From the NCBI GenBank assembly GCA_031262705.1, contig JAISHD010000075.1:1-40405 (forward strand): DNA of 40,405 bases. The letters are read 5' to 3'. The notes beneath the pieces were generated by a model. The model ran no database searches. It was not told where the DNA came from and saw only the letters and a list, made by a program, of their open reading frames with translations. This DNA comes from Methanocalculaceae archaeon. GTDB lineage: Archaea > Halobacteriota > Methanomicrobia > Methanomicrobiales > Methanocorpusculaceae. Shown one piece after another: positions 1-8,740 of this stretch. A program made the translations under genes and the position numbers. How positions within the stretch are numbered: the first letter of the stretch is position 1; each line of letters opens with the position of its first letter.

Positions 1-792
1 AGCATCGGCTATGCGATCGGTCCGGTTCTTGCAGGTGTTCTGATCGCGGTCGGCGGTCTTCCGGCGGTTGCGTGGCTGGTGATTCCGGGTATTGTGGGTG
101 CGACGTGGATGTACCGGAACAACCGGAGATTCCGTCATGCGGCTGGCGATTCTGTGGCGGTACGAAAGCCGGTGAAGACGGAGACCGAGACTCCTGCGGC
201 GAAGAAGAAGTACTGGTGGGTTCCGGCGGGTCTGGTTGTTGCAATCTGTTCGCTGCGGGCATGGGCATATCTTGGCATCATTACATATCTGCCGACGCTT
301 TTGATCCTCGGCCATCATGGTCTTGATACCTTTACGGCGTCGTTTGTGGTGACGGTTATGCTGTTCTTTGGCGTGGCCGGTCAGGTTGCGGGAGGATATA
401 TGTCGGATCGGTTCGGCCGAAAGGAGATGCTGGTCATCGGTCTTGCAGGCGCAATTCCATTCTTTGCGCTGATTTTTTCCGCAAACGAGCTGCTGATGTA
501 TCTGGGTGTGATGATGTATGCATTCTTTGCGTCGTCCTGTTACGTGATGTCTGTGACGATGACGCAGGATCTGCTGCCCGGCAATGTCGGCTTCGCTTCG
601 GGATTGACGCTCGGATTTTCGATGGGTGTGGGTGGAGTCGGGGCTGCGGTCATCGGCTGGGCAGCCGATGTGATGGGGTCGCTTTCTGCGGCGCTGTATC
701 TTCTGATCATCCCTACGGTCCTCTGTCCAATTCTTGCACTGCTGATCAGATATCCGCTGAAGAGCCTGGCCCGGAAAGGTTCTTCGGTGTAA
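1..792 (+). CDS. MFS transporter, C-terminal part (5' end outside window)
   Basis: The frame is open from base 1, so this is the C-terminal ~263 residues of a major facilitator superfamily permease. About seven hydrophobic segments are visible. The cytoplasmic loop signature GYMSDRFGRKE (family pattern G-x3-D-R-x-G-R-R/K) sits at the start of the second half of the fold, so roughly the last five to six helices of a 12-helix carrier are present. The substrate cannot be read from what is visible. It ends convergently with thiC, with T-rich sequence right after the stop. The ORF track starts at internal methionines and misses the upstream part. Confidence 0.85.
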   Translation, partial: SIGYAIGPVLAGVLIAVGGLPAVAWLVIPGIVGATWMYRNNRRFRHAAGDSVAVRKPVKTETETPAAKKKYWWVPAGLVVAICSLRAWAYLGIITYLPTLLILGHHGLDTFTASFVVTVMLFFGVAGQVAGGYMSDRFGRKEMLVIGLAGAIPFFALIFSANELLMYLGVMMYAFFASSCYVMSVTMTQDLLPGNVGFASGLTLGFSMGVGGVGAAVIGWAADVMGSLSAALYLLIIPTVLCPILALLIRYPLKSLARKGSSV

Positions 793-834
793 TTTTTTCT
801 GGAAATCGTCGGCAGTGAGATTTCAAAAAAAAGT
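793..834. terminator. Bidirectional T-tract terminator between MFS gene and thiC
   Basis: A T-run follows the MFS stop on the plus strand, and an A8 run near 825-832 reads as a T-tract after thiC on the minus strand. Archaeal RNA polymerase terminates at such T-tracts. Inferred from sequence only. Confidence 0.5.
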
Positions 835-2100
835 TCAGATCTTCTTTTCAAGCGCTTTTTCCACGATCTTAATCGCACACAGATCGCCGCACATCGAACA
901 CGTCTCACAGTCGCCGTCACGGTCATGCACCGCACGGGCATGATCCCCGAACAGTGCAAGCGAGTACTGTGCCTCCCAGTCCAGCGTCCGGCGTACCTGT
1001 GCCATAGCTGCCTGCCGGGGAAGCTCTGCCTCGCGTCTGCGGGACAGATCACCGATATGAGCCGCAACCTTCGCAACCCGCGTTCCCTCAATAATATCCT
1101 GCGTATCAGGAAGTGCCAGATGCTCGGACGGCGACACCATACACAGAAAATCCGCACCAGCCGCAGCCGCCGCAGCCCCGCCGACCGCACCCGTAATATG
1201 ATCATAGCCCGGCGCAATATCCGTCACCAGCGGCCCGAGGAGATACAGCGGCGCAAAATCCGTAATCTCCTTAATCATCTTCACATTATAGGAGATCTCA
1301 TTATAGTCCATATGTCCCGGACCTTCGATCATCCTCTGCACCCCCTTCACATGTGCAATCCGGGCCAGTTTTCCAAGCGTCAGATACTCCTGCGACTTCG
1401 CGAGCTTCCCCGAATCCACATACGCTCCGGGCCGCATCCCGTCGCCGAGCGACAGCGCAATCTCATATTCATCCAAAATCTCCAGCAGATAGTCATACTC
1501 CGCATACAGCGGATTCTCCTCGCCGGACGCAAGCATCATCGCCGTATGAAACGACCCGCCCCGGGAAACCACACCCATCACTTTGGGGTCAAGCCGGAGT
1601 GTCTCCACAACCTCCAGATTTACCCCGCAGTGCAGTGTCATGAAATCCACACCCTGCTCAGCCTGTTCACGAATCACCTTGAACAACAAATCCGCGGAGA
1701 GATCAATCACATTACCGGCACGCCGCACTGCCTCATAGATCGGCACCGTCCCCACCGGTATTGCAAGCTTCAGAATCTCGCGACGTATCGCCGCAAGATC
1801 GCCGCCCGTTGACAGATCCATTATCGCATCCGCACCGTTTGCAATCGCGGCGGATGCTTTCTCCATCTCCATTGCAGGATCGCACCGCTGACCCGACGTC
1901 CCGATATTCACATTGATCTTGACCTTTGTCCCCTCACCGATTGCGCAGGGCACATAATCCCGTTTCGCATTCTTCAGAAAAATCGTTCTGCCGGCAGCAA
2001 TGGATCGTGCAAGCGCCTCAGGCGTCATCCCTTCGGCCTTTGCCGTATCGGCAAGACCGGCCACATCGCCTGTCCGGCAGTCGCGGAGTATTGAGTGCAT
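835..2100 (-). CDS. thiC: Phosphomethylpyrimidine synthase ThiC
   Basis: Non-canonical radical SAM enzyme that converts aminoimidazole ribotide to HMP-phosphate in thiamine pyrimidine synthesis. The 421 residues match archaeal ThiC, which lacks the N-terminal extension of bacterial forms. Visible are the early KINVNIGTS segment, EGPGHM, and the C-terminal cluster motif CETCSMCGDLC that holds the SAM [4Fe-4S] cluster. The Cys spacing here is CX2CX3C after an extra Cys, slightly shorter than the CX2CX4C usual in bacteria. The ATG at 2100 lies 38 bases from the divergent MBL gene, so the promoters overlap. That gap is too short for a TPP riboswitch. Confidence 0.95.
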   Translation of the reverse strand: MHSILRDCRTGDVAGLADTAKAEGMTPEALARSIAAGRTIFLKNAKRDYVPCAIGEGTKVKINVNIGTSGQRCDPAMEMEKASAAIANGADAIMDLSTGGDLAAIRREILKLAIPVGTVPIYEAVRRAGNVIDLSADLLFKVIREQAEQGVDFMTLHCGVNLEVVETLRLDPKVMGVVSRGGSFHTAMMLASGEENPLYAEYDYLLEILDEYEIALSLGDGMRPGAYVDSGKLAKSQEYLTLGKLARIAHVKGVQRMIEGPGHMDYNEISYNVKMIKEITDFAPLYLLGPLVTDIAPGYDHITGAVGGAAAAAAGADFLCMVSPSEHLALPDTQDIIEGTRVAKVAAHIGDLSRRREAELPRQAAMAQVRRTLDWEAQYSLALFGDHARAVHDRDGDCETCSMCGDLCAIKIVEKALEKKI

Positions 2101-2138
2101 TCGATTATATCATTTGTTCTCACGACTCATTATACTGT

Positions 2139-2741
2139 ATGAGTGAACCTATCCGCTGGCTCAGAGAGATCGGCTGGCGTGCAAACTCCTATGTCTGCGG
2201 GAACATTCTCGTCGACGCTTCCCAGCCGGTGACGGCGGTTGCCCCCTACAAAGATCAGATCGAAACAATCGTCCTCACCCACGGCCACTTCGATCACATG
2301 GCAAATCTTGCCGCCCTCGCAGACCTTTGCAACGCAAAGGTCTGTATCGGGGAAGGCGACCTCGCCTTTCTTGCCGACGACTTCCTCTCGCTTGCAACCA
2401 ACTTCGGCGGACACGCGCCCGGTATTGCCGCCGAACCGCTCAAGGATGGAGACCGCATCGATGAGTTCGTCATCATACACACACCCGGTCACACGCGGGG
2501 AAGCATCTGTCTCTACCGTGAAGAAGACGGCGCCTTAATCACCGGAGACACCCTCTTCCCGCACGGTTCGTTCGGCAGAACCGACCTGCCGACCGGCAGC
2601 CATGCAGACCTCGTTGCCTCCATCAACCGGCTGGCGGCACTGCGTATCGACTCGCTGTGGTGCGGCCATGATATGCCTGTTCCGTCCGGTGCAATGCGGG
2701 ACGTGCTCCTCTCCCAGACAGAAGTACCAAAGTATGGATAA
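2139..2741 (+). CDS. MBL-fold metallo-hydrolase (glyoxalase II-like)
   Basis: A 200-residue metallo-beta-lactamase fold protein. The first metal motif is HGHFDH (residues 48-53), followed by the second His in HTPGHTRGS, the bridging Asp in ITGDTLF, and the last His in CGHD. This full set suggests an active dinuclear hydrolase of the glyoxalase II or thioesterase type. The substrate is unknown. The start at 2139 (MSEPIRW) fits the family; the track ORF at 1926 extends backwards over thiC and is too long. It overlaps the next gene by 8 bases, so the two are probably translated from one transcript. Confidence 0.88.
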   Translation: MSEPIRWLREIGWRANSYVCGNILVDASQPVTAVAPYKDQIETIVLTHGHFDHMANLAALADLCNAKVCIGEGDLAFLADDFLSLATNFGGHAPGIAAEPLKDGDRIDEFVIIHTPGHTRGSICLYREEDGALITGDTLFPHGSFGRTDLPTGSHADLVASINRLAALRIDSLWCGHDMPVPSGAMRDVLLSQTEVPKYG

Positions 2742-3174
2742 AGGAGTCTACTGCCTGCTGCTGGAGTGCACAGCATCGCAGACGATTCGGATCGGTGCAC
2801 TGGGTGAACGGGAGTTTGCCCCCGGCTGGTATCTGTATGCCGGCTCGGCTCTCGGCAGCGGCGGCCTTTCCCGGGTGAGCCGCCATATCCGGTTCTACCG
2901 CGAACAGTACCGGAGGCCGAAATGGCATATCGACTATCTCATGGCGGATGCCAGCGCCCGGCTCCGTAAAGTAATCTACGCAAAAACGAAAGAGGATCTT
3001 GAGTGCGTGCTCGCCGCAGCCATCGGCGGTGACGGCGTTCCTGAATTCGGCTGTTCGGACTGCGACTGTGCAACGCATCTCTTTTACCGGCGAACGATGC
3101 CGGAAGCGGAAGTACTGGCCGCGTTTGAGCGGACAGGACTCTGTGGTGTGGTGCACGAAGTGGACGAAACCTGA
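2734..3174 (+). CDS. DUF123 / GIY-YIG-like family protein
   Basis: A 146-residue protein of the DUF123 family (COG1833), common in archaea and sometimes fused to endonuclease III, which has led to suggestions of a nuclease role. Visible signatures are GVYCLLLEC at the N-terminus, the GWYLYAGSALG glycine-rich segment, the KWHIDYL motif and the late GCSDCDCATHLFY cysteine cluster. The start at 2734 overlaps the end of the MBL gene by 8 bases; the track start at 2602 lies deep inside that gene. The biochemical activity has not been settled as far as I know. Confidence 0.85.
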   Translation: MDKGVYCLLLECTASQTIRIGALGEREFAPGWYLYAGSALGSGGLSRVSRHIRFYREQYRRPKWHIDYLMADASARLRKVIYAKTKEDLECVLAAAIGGDGVPEFGCSDCDCATHLFYRRTMPEAEVLAAFERTGLCGVVHEVDET

Positions 3175-3201
3175 AAAAAGAAGGAGAGAATCACTCTCTC
3201 C
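3174..3201 (-). terminator. Hairpin plus T-tract after the peptidase gene
   Basis: On the minus strand, GGAGAG pairs with CTCTCC across the peptidase stop codon and is followed by a T-rich tract (the A-run at 3175-3180 on the plus strand). Confidence 0.55.
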
Positions 3202-5241
3202 GCAACAAAAACACCCCTGCCGCAATACATCCTGCAAGAATACCTGCAAGCGGAACAGGGGCTGCGGGCGTGGTCGGCGTCCCGCCGCCGGACGACGAAA
3301 TATCTCCGCCTGAGGACACCGTTACCTCTTCATCAATCAGATTGCTCTCCACCACAAGCCAGGAAAGCTGTTCTGCGGGGAACTCCTCATACCACAGATT
3401 TTTCAGGGGATCCTCCCCGAACATGAACGGGGTTCCCGCAACCGGTGTGATCATATCCTCCTCTTCGTTATAGACCAGCAGATCCGGCACAAACACATCG
3501 CCGGGCAGCAGATCCGTAGTATCCCACAGCTGCAGACTCACCAGACCGGTTGCTTCGTCCCGCAGAACTGCAGCCACCTGCATACGGAGAACATCCCATA
3601 CTGCCGGATCAAGTATTATGGTTATCATCGACTCATGAGTGTCTTCCACGCCATCTGCCACCCGCGTCAGATTACCTTCAATTGAGTAAATTTCCCGCAG
3701 TCCCCCATCTTCATACATCGTTCCCGCATACTTCATGCTGATCAGCACATCCTCTCCGCCATCGTTGAACACAAACCATTTTCCGTCCCATTCGCAAGGG
3801 TAATACCTGCCGGTCGGCACCATCTTCCATATGCCGTCGTCCGATTCGTTATAGATTTTCTCCAGCGGTCGTTCTCCGATCACAATATCAGATCCGTTCA
3901 CGGTGTAGAGATACCCCGCAGTCGTCTCGGTGATACCGGAGTCGTCATGTTCCTCCCCACCGCCTTCCTCATCAGGTGTCTGCGTCGCTCCGGCTTCTGC
4001 GGCTTCTGCAACCACAGAGACGTAGGTGGTGTAAAAATCATGCCAGCCTCCGCTGTCCAGCGACACCGCCTCTCCCAGTACCTCATTTCCCGGAATGGTG
4101 GAGTAGTAGAGGTAGGGGAAGGAGGTTACGGCAATGCCTCTGGCGGAGGAGGATTGGCCGTTGTCTGTGGCGGCAATAACCGCTGTGTCAACTGCCGTCA
4201 TCAGATCTCCTGCGGCGGTATGCAGTTCTCCGTCCACAGTATTCGCATAGATGTTTTCGGCAAACTGCCACAGATCAATGGAGACAGGAGTATCAGAACT
4301 GCTGCCGTCACCAAATACCTGGGTTTTGTGGTAGGCATCACTGATTGCCGGGAGAGTGTTGGCAGAAGACAGCGCATCTTCAAGAGCTGCACCAAAGGTG
4401 TTCAGCGCAGCCACCACTCCCGGAACCTTCGCCGACTCAATCAGCGCATAGGTACTTACATCTTCATTCCGGGCAGTTCCGATGATCTGTTCCCCGAGTT
4501 CTTTGGGAGAGATTGCCGGATACTCAGACAGCACCCGGCCAAGTTCCGTGTAGTTCACCGCGCTTCTGTCAACGACCTGCTCAGCGGCGATCAGGTAGCC
4601 GGCATGATCCTTGAGGACACTGAATGCTTCCACCGTACCCATAAGGCAGGAGTACATGACGATCATGTCATAATTCCTGCCCAAAAGACCTTTATCCATA
4701 TCCGGCAGCGACAGCATTCTATTGGTTACGGTGTTCATTCCGTATCCGGTTGCTCCGCCTCCATGATCCAGAAAGATGAGATATGTGTTCTCCCCGTCAA
4801 GGTTTGTGCTGTGCTGATAGGTTTCTGCAGAGGCGAGCGCTTTCTGCACGCCGTCAGGTGTGGAGATGTCTGCATCAATCCGTTCCAGAACTTCGGCATC
4901 CTCACTCACGTTTCCATTGTGGGTTGTCAGATCATCATGCAAAAGCGATACGTTGGTTATGGTGATGCCATTGTCCCAGCCGCTTTTCTTGGATCCGCCG
5001 TAGATGATCAGCATCTCGCCTGCGTCCGAGTTCCAGCCGGATGTCATGTCCTGCATGAGATCAGACATCTCCCCATGCTCGGATTCAAGATCAGCTCCGA
5101 CAATGTAGATGATGAGATAATTCTTCGCGGTACCGCTTTCCGTTCCGGCAGCCGCCGCGGTGCGATGCAGGCCGCAACCAGCAGCAGTACAAGAACAGCA
5201 GACATTATCCGGATTCGTTGTTGGTTTTTTTCAGGGATCAA
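3191..5241 (-). pseudogene. Clostripain-family (C11) surface peptidase, frame disrupted near the N-terminus
   Basis: The 625-residue open frame starting at 5068 carries the C11 catalytic pair: His in FLDHGGG and Cys in YSCLMG. A beta-rich C-terminal half and a terminal hydrophobic anchor ending LLRRE follow. Reading upstream in the same frame shows the first strand of the fold, AKNYLIIYIVGADLES, so the protein must start earlier, but this frame has no ATG before a stop at about 5231. A second frame supplies the missing piece: a start (TTG 5241 with upstream GAGAGG, or ATG 5205), then the signal peptide core SAVLVLLLVAACIA. A one-base shift (or equivalent) around 5155-5170 joins the two. The product would be secreted and membrane-anchored. 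This is either a recent pseudogene or a sequence error. Confidence 0.8.
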
Positions 5242-5335
5242 TGATTTTTCCTCTCTTCTATCTGGAGATGGGACTGCATGATATATTAACCCATTCCGTC
5301 TCCGGAGATGTATGAAAAAAAGTGGAATGAGGCTG

Positions 5336-6277
5336 TTATTCCAGTGTTCCAAGCCGGTCGCCGATCGCCAGATAATGCCCGTTCATCAGCTCAAACCCCG
5401 GCATCTCCCGTTTTCCCTCCGGTTTTGCCGACAGAATACACACCGCCCCCGCTCCCGTCATCACAACCGGCCCCTTCTTCTTTATCACATCCACCACCTC
5501 GCCCGGCAGCCCTGAATACCCTTCGGGCACCCGCTCACTCCTGTAAATCAGCAACCGCTTCCCGTCCGGCAGCCGTGTATTCGCACATGGTACTGGAGAC
5601 AGTCCCCGGATGCGGTTATGCACAACTACTGCCGGAAGACTCCAGTCGATCACACACTCCTCCTTCGTAATCGACGGAGCAAACGTCACCTGTTCCGGGT
5701 CCTGCGGAACTGCACACACACCGCCGCAGTCAATCTGATCCAGTGCCTCCATGAGTGTTTCGGCACCGAGAACTGCCAGTCGGTCGTGCAGCTCCCCGAA
5801 CGTCTCATCCTCTCCAACATCCAGCGAACGTGAAAGAATCACATCGCCTGCGTCCAGTTCCGGCGTAATATACATAATCGACACTCCTGCTTCCGCATCA
5901 CCGTTCAGTACTGAGTACTGCATCGGTGCTGCACCGCGATAACGGGGCAGCAGCGACCCGTGAATATTGATCGTCCGGTGCTTCGGCAGATTGATGATCC
6001 CGTCCGGAATCATCATCCCGAACGCCACCACCACGCCGACGTCCGGCGCAAGAGCCGCGAGTTTCTCCGTGAGGGCGGGATCCTTCATCGACTCCGGCTG
6101 AAAGACCGGGACCTCATGTGCCAGTGCCCATTCCTTCACCGGCGAAAACGCAATCTTGTTTCCCCGCCGGTTCGGCTTGTCCACCCGTGTCACCACACCC
6201 ACGATCTCATGACGGGTCGCAACCGCCTCCAGTGCCGGAACTGCATAGGCGGGCGTTCCCATAAACAGGACCTTCAT
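5336..6277 (-). CDS. fmt: Methionyl-tRNA formyltransferase
   Basis: A 313-residue protein of bacterial Fmt length and order. The N-terminal formyltransferase domain has FMGTPAYAVPAL and the hallmark HGSLLPRYRGAAP, with catalytic Asn and His in INIHG and the Asp in LDAGDVI. A C-terminal OB-like domain contains HNRIRGLSP. In bacteria Fmt formylates Met on initiator tRNA using 10-formyl-tetrahydrofolate. Archaea are generally held to start translation with unformylated Met, so its presence is unusual. It overlaps def by four bases (ATGA), which argues for a co-acquired unit. The formyl acceptor could instead be another amino compound. Confidence 0.9.
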   Translation of the reverse strand: MKVLFMGTPAYAVPALEAVATRHEIVGVVTRVDKPNRRGNKIAFSPVKEWALAHEVPVFQPESMKDPALTEKLAALAPDVGVVVAFGMMIPDGIINLPKHRTINIHGSLLPRYRGAAPMQYSVLNGDAEAGVSIMYITPELDAGDVILSRSLDVGEDETFGELHDRLAVLGAETLMEALDQIDCGGVCAVPQDPEQVTFAPSITKEECVIDWSLPAVVVHNRIRGLSPVPCANTRLPDGKRLLIYRSERVPEGYSGLPGEVVDVIKKKGPVVMTGAGAVCILSAKPEGKREMPGFELMNGHYLAIGDRLGTLE

Positions 6278-6780
6278 TTCGTCTCCTCACGAAGAGCCGC
6301 TGACGCCGCCAGCCGTTCCAGATCGCGGGAGACCAGTTTGCGGGCAATCGGGGTGATACGATCAACGAAGAGCACCCCGTCAAGGTGATCGAACTCATGC
6401 TGGAATACCCGTGCGGGGTAATCCTTCAAATCCTCCTCGACCGTTTCGCCCGCCTCGTTCTGATACCGCACCACAATTCGTTTCGGTCGCCGGACTTTCT
6501 TGTGAATGCCCGGAACCGAAAGACATCCCTCCTCCATCTCCACGGTGGAGTTGCCGGTGGAGATAATCTCGGGATTAATGACTTTGCGGACTTTATCGCC
6601 TGCATCCATGACAAAAAACCGTTGGGATACGCCGATCTGCGGGGCGGCGAGGCCGACGCCCCGGCTGTTCCGCATGCACGGCACCATTTCGTCCAGCAGA
6701 CTGCACAGCTCGGGAGTGATGGACTCAACCGGCGCGGCAGTGTCTGCGAGGATTTTTTCTCCGTAAATATAGACCCGCAT
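6274..6780 (-). CDS. def: Peptide deformylase
   Basis: A 168-residue protein with all three deformylase motifs intact and in order: GVGLAAPQIG, EGCLSVPG and the metal-binding HEFDHLDG. The Cys of EGCLS and both His of HEFDH are the metal ligands. The enzyme removes the formyl group from nascent N-terminal fMet. It is rarely discussed in archaea. Here it is the first gene of a two-gene unit with fmt, overlapping by four bases. Its own promoter should lie in 6781-6830. Codon use and GC look like the neighbours, so if it was transferred the event is not recent. Confidence 0.93.
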   Translation of the reverse strand: MRVYIYGEKILADTAAPVESITPELCSLLDEMVPCMRNSRGVGLAAPQIGVSQRFFVMDAGDKVRKVINPEIISTGNSTVEMEEGCLSVPGIHKKVRRPKRIVVRYQNEAGETVEEDLKDYPARVFQHEFDHLDGVLFVDRITPIARKLVSRDLERLAASAALREETK

Positions 6781-7051
6781 AATGAGGTATTATTTGTGCG
6801 GCAGACTACATCAACTCTGCGCAATTTCCCGATAATCAGGAAAAATAGGAGATTTATTATCTGTCAGGCCTTTGTAGCAGGCAGGGGTGCCCGCCTCGAA
6901 GAAGGTGGTACGTATCAACCAACAAAAATATACATTCATCGTCTTCAACGACGTATAGTATAGGTCCGGGTTCTTGCCCGTATCCCGTCCGCCAGCATTG
7001 ACGCGGACACAGTCACTGATCCCCCGATTCACCCTCCACTCAGGTGATACT
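6781..7051. other. Intergenic region between def and the ATPase gene
   Basis: A 271-base divergent spacer. It holds a TATA-like AAAAATATAC near 6926-6935 and an imperfect GC-rich stem around AGGCAGGGGTGCCCGCCT near 6882-6899. AGGTGAT just before 7052 serves as ribosome binding site for the ATPase gene. No gene seen. Confidence 0.4.
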
Positions 7052-8740
7052 ATGACAAAAAGTGAACTCCCCATTCCCCCAAATACCGAGTCCGGCCTTG
7101 ACCTCGCCGGATTTTTGACCCCGATTGAACCAGCACCGGCCAATGCGGCCGCTCCCCCCTCCGGCCCGCAGCATTTTCCGGCGGTGTTTTTTGTACATGA
7201 GAAGATTACGGATTCTGTGCAGCAGGTGCATCTCGCCCTCGCCCGGCTCAATGCGGCCTCGCCGCGTGGTCCGGTTATTTTCCGGCAGGACGGCCGTCTT
7301 GTCCGTGTCATCCGAACCGAAGACAACGCCTACGCCGTCGTCCCGCTGGACAGGAACCGTCTGCGGCTGGCGCTTTCCGAGGCAGGAACCTGGAAACGGT
7401 TCCTAAAAGAGGATATCACCGAGCCGGATAATGCTCTGCTGGATGCAGCGGTTGCAGCCCCTCCCGAGCGCTACCGGCTGATTCCGGTACTTGCGGGCCT
7501 CCACTCCGGCGCACTGCTTCGTCCTGACGGGACGGTGGCATGCACGGCAGGGTTTGATGCGGCGACGGGATTTTTCCTGACCGGGTCGTTTGCACTTCCT
7601 CCGGTACCGGAACATCCGACCGGAGAGGACGTCAGGTTTGTCCGCGAGATGTTTGCGGACATTTTCAATGAGTTTCTGTTTGCGGCAGAGACAGATCGGG
7701 AGAATGCGGTTGCCGCACTGATGACGGCGATTCTCCGCCCGACACTTGCAGGACCGGTACCGATCTGGGCGATTGATAAGAATACGCCGCGTGCGGGCGG
7801 TACGCTGCTTGCTCTGGTGACGGGTGCTCTTGCGTACGGGGAGCTTCCGCTGATGTATGCGGCGAGCCGCAGGCGTGATGAGATGGAGAAGGTGGTACGC
7901 ATGGCACTACGGGAGCAGGGCCGGTTTGTGCTGCTGGATAATGTTGCGCCGGGTGCGGACTGGACTCCGGAGGTGCTGCTGTCGGCGACTTCAGGATCGG
8001 GACGGGTGCTGTCCCGGAATATGGGGACGTTCTCGTCGTTTGCGAGTAAATCTCCGGCATTTTTTGTGGTGAACGGTGTGCATCTGGATATTCGGGCGGA
8101 TGTGACGGGCCGGATGTTTCTGGTGCGGCTGTCTGAGCCGAAGGCATGGCAGGAGATGCGGTTCCGCCGGACGAAGACGGAGCTGCTGGAGCTGGCAACG
8201 GCGATGCATCCACAGGCGGTGTGGGGTGCGGCGGTGCTGCTGCGGTTCTGGCACGATGCGGGTGAGCCTGCGTTCCAGCTCGCGTCCGGGAATCTGTCGG
8301 AGTTTCCGGAGTGGCTGCGTGTGGTGGGCGGCACGCTTTCCTACGCGGGCTGGACAGAGGTTCTGGCAAATCAGGGCGAGATGCAGACGGAGGAGAATGC
8401 GGCGGATGCGGAGGGGGCAGAGCTGGTGGCGGCGCTTCATGTGGTGTTTGGGGAGGAGCGGTTTTCGGCAAAGGCTCTGCTGAAGGTTCTGATTACGGAA
8501 GGGACAGCCCGGAAACGTGGTGAGGGGGTTGACGGGCTGCTGAATTATGCGGATGAAGGGATGATCCGATCAGCGGTGGCAGGTACGCTGTCTTCGGTGA
8601 AGGTGGGGATGTGGCTGAAGGGGTTTGTAGGGACGCGGTTTGCAGGGGCGGAGTGGTATGTGGATAGGTCTGCGGTGCGGACGGGGAATGTCTGGCAGTA
8701 TGTTCTCCGTCCGGTGGAGAGTCAGGCTACCCTCAGCTAA
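7052..8740 (+). CDS. D5/primase-associated-type ATPase with degenerate Walker A
   Basis: A 562-residue protein. The middle resembles ATPases found with plasmid and virus replication proteins (D5-like or DUF927/DUF3631-type; assigned by eye). DKNTPRAGGTLL occupies the P-loop position but lacks the GK[ST] lysine, RFVLLDNV fits Walker B, and GRMFLVRLSEP fits a sensor/arginine-finger segment. The N-terminus is Pro/Ala-rich and the C-terminus looks like a winged helix. The start at 7052 has AGGTGAT upstream; the track start at 6974 has none. It leads an accessory island with repeats and an HNH remnant. GC is as high as in core genes, unlike the AT-rich DNA behind it. A degraded or domesticated element protein is the best reading. 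Confidence 0.55.
   Translation: MTKSELPIPPNTESGLDLAGFLTPIEPAPANAAAPPSGPQHFPAVFFVHEKITDSVQQVHLALARLNAASPRGPVIFRQDGRLVRVIRTEDNAYAVVPLDRNRLRLALSEAGTWKRFLKEDITEPDNALLDAAVAAPPERYRLIPVLAGLHSGALLRPDGTVACTAGFDAATGFFLTGSFALPPVPEHPTGEDVRFVREMFADIFNEFLFAAETDRENAVAALMTAILRPTLAGPVPIWAIDKNTPRAGGTLLALVTGALAYGELPLMYAASRRRDEMEKVVRMALREQGRFVLLDNVAPGADWTPEVLLSATSGSGRVLSRNMGTFSSFASKSPAFFVVNGVHLDIRADVTGRMFLVRLSEPKAWQEMRFRRTKTELLELATAMHPQAVWGAAVLLRFWHDAGEPAFQLASGNLSEFPEWLRVVGGTLSYAGWTEVLANQGEMQTEENAADAEGAELVAALHVVFGEERFSAKALLKVLITEGTARKRGEGVDGLLNYADEGMIRSAVAGTLSSVKVGMWLKGFVGTRFAGAEWYVDRSAVRTGNVWQYVLRPVESQATLS

Noticed and set aside
925-1812. 295-codon plus-strand ORF
   Set aside because: Antisense shadow of thiC, rich in Arg/His/Pro.
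2101-2138. TPP riboswitch upstream of thiC
   Set aside because: The divergent gap is only 38 bases, too short for a THI element.
3947-5281. 444-codon plus-strand ORF
   Set aside because: Fully antisense to the peptidase gene; no family features; composition of a shadow frame.
7471-8334. 287-codon minus-strand ORF
   Set aside because: Shadow of the ATPase gene, Ser/Arg/Pro-rich.
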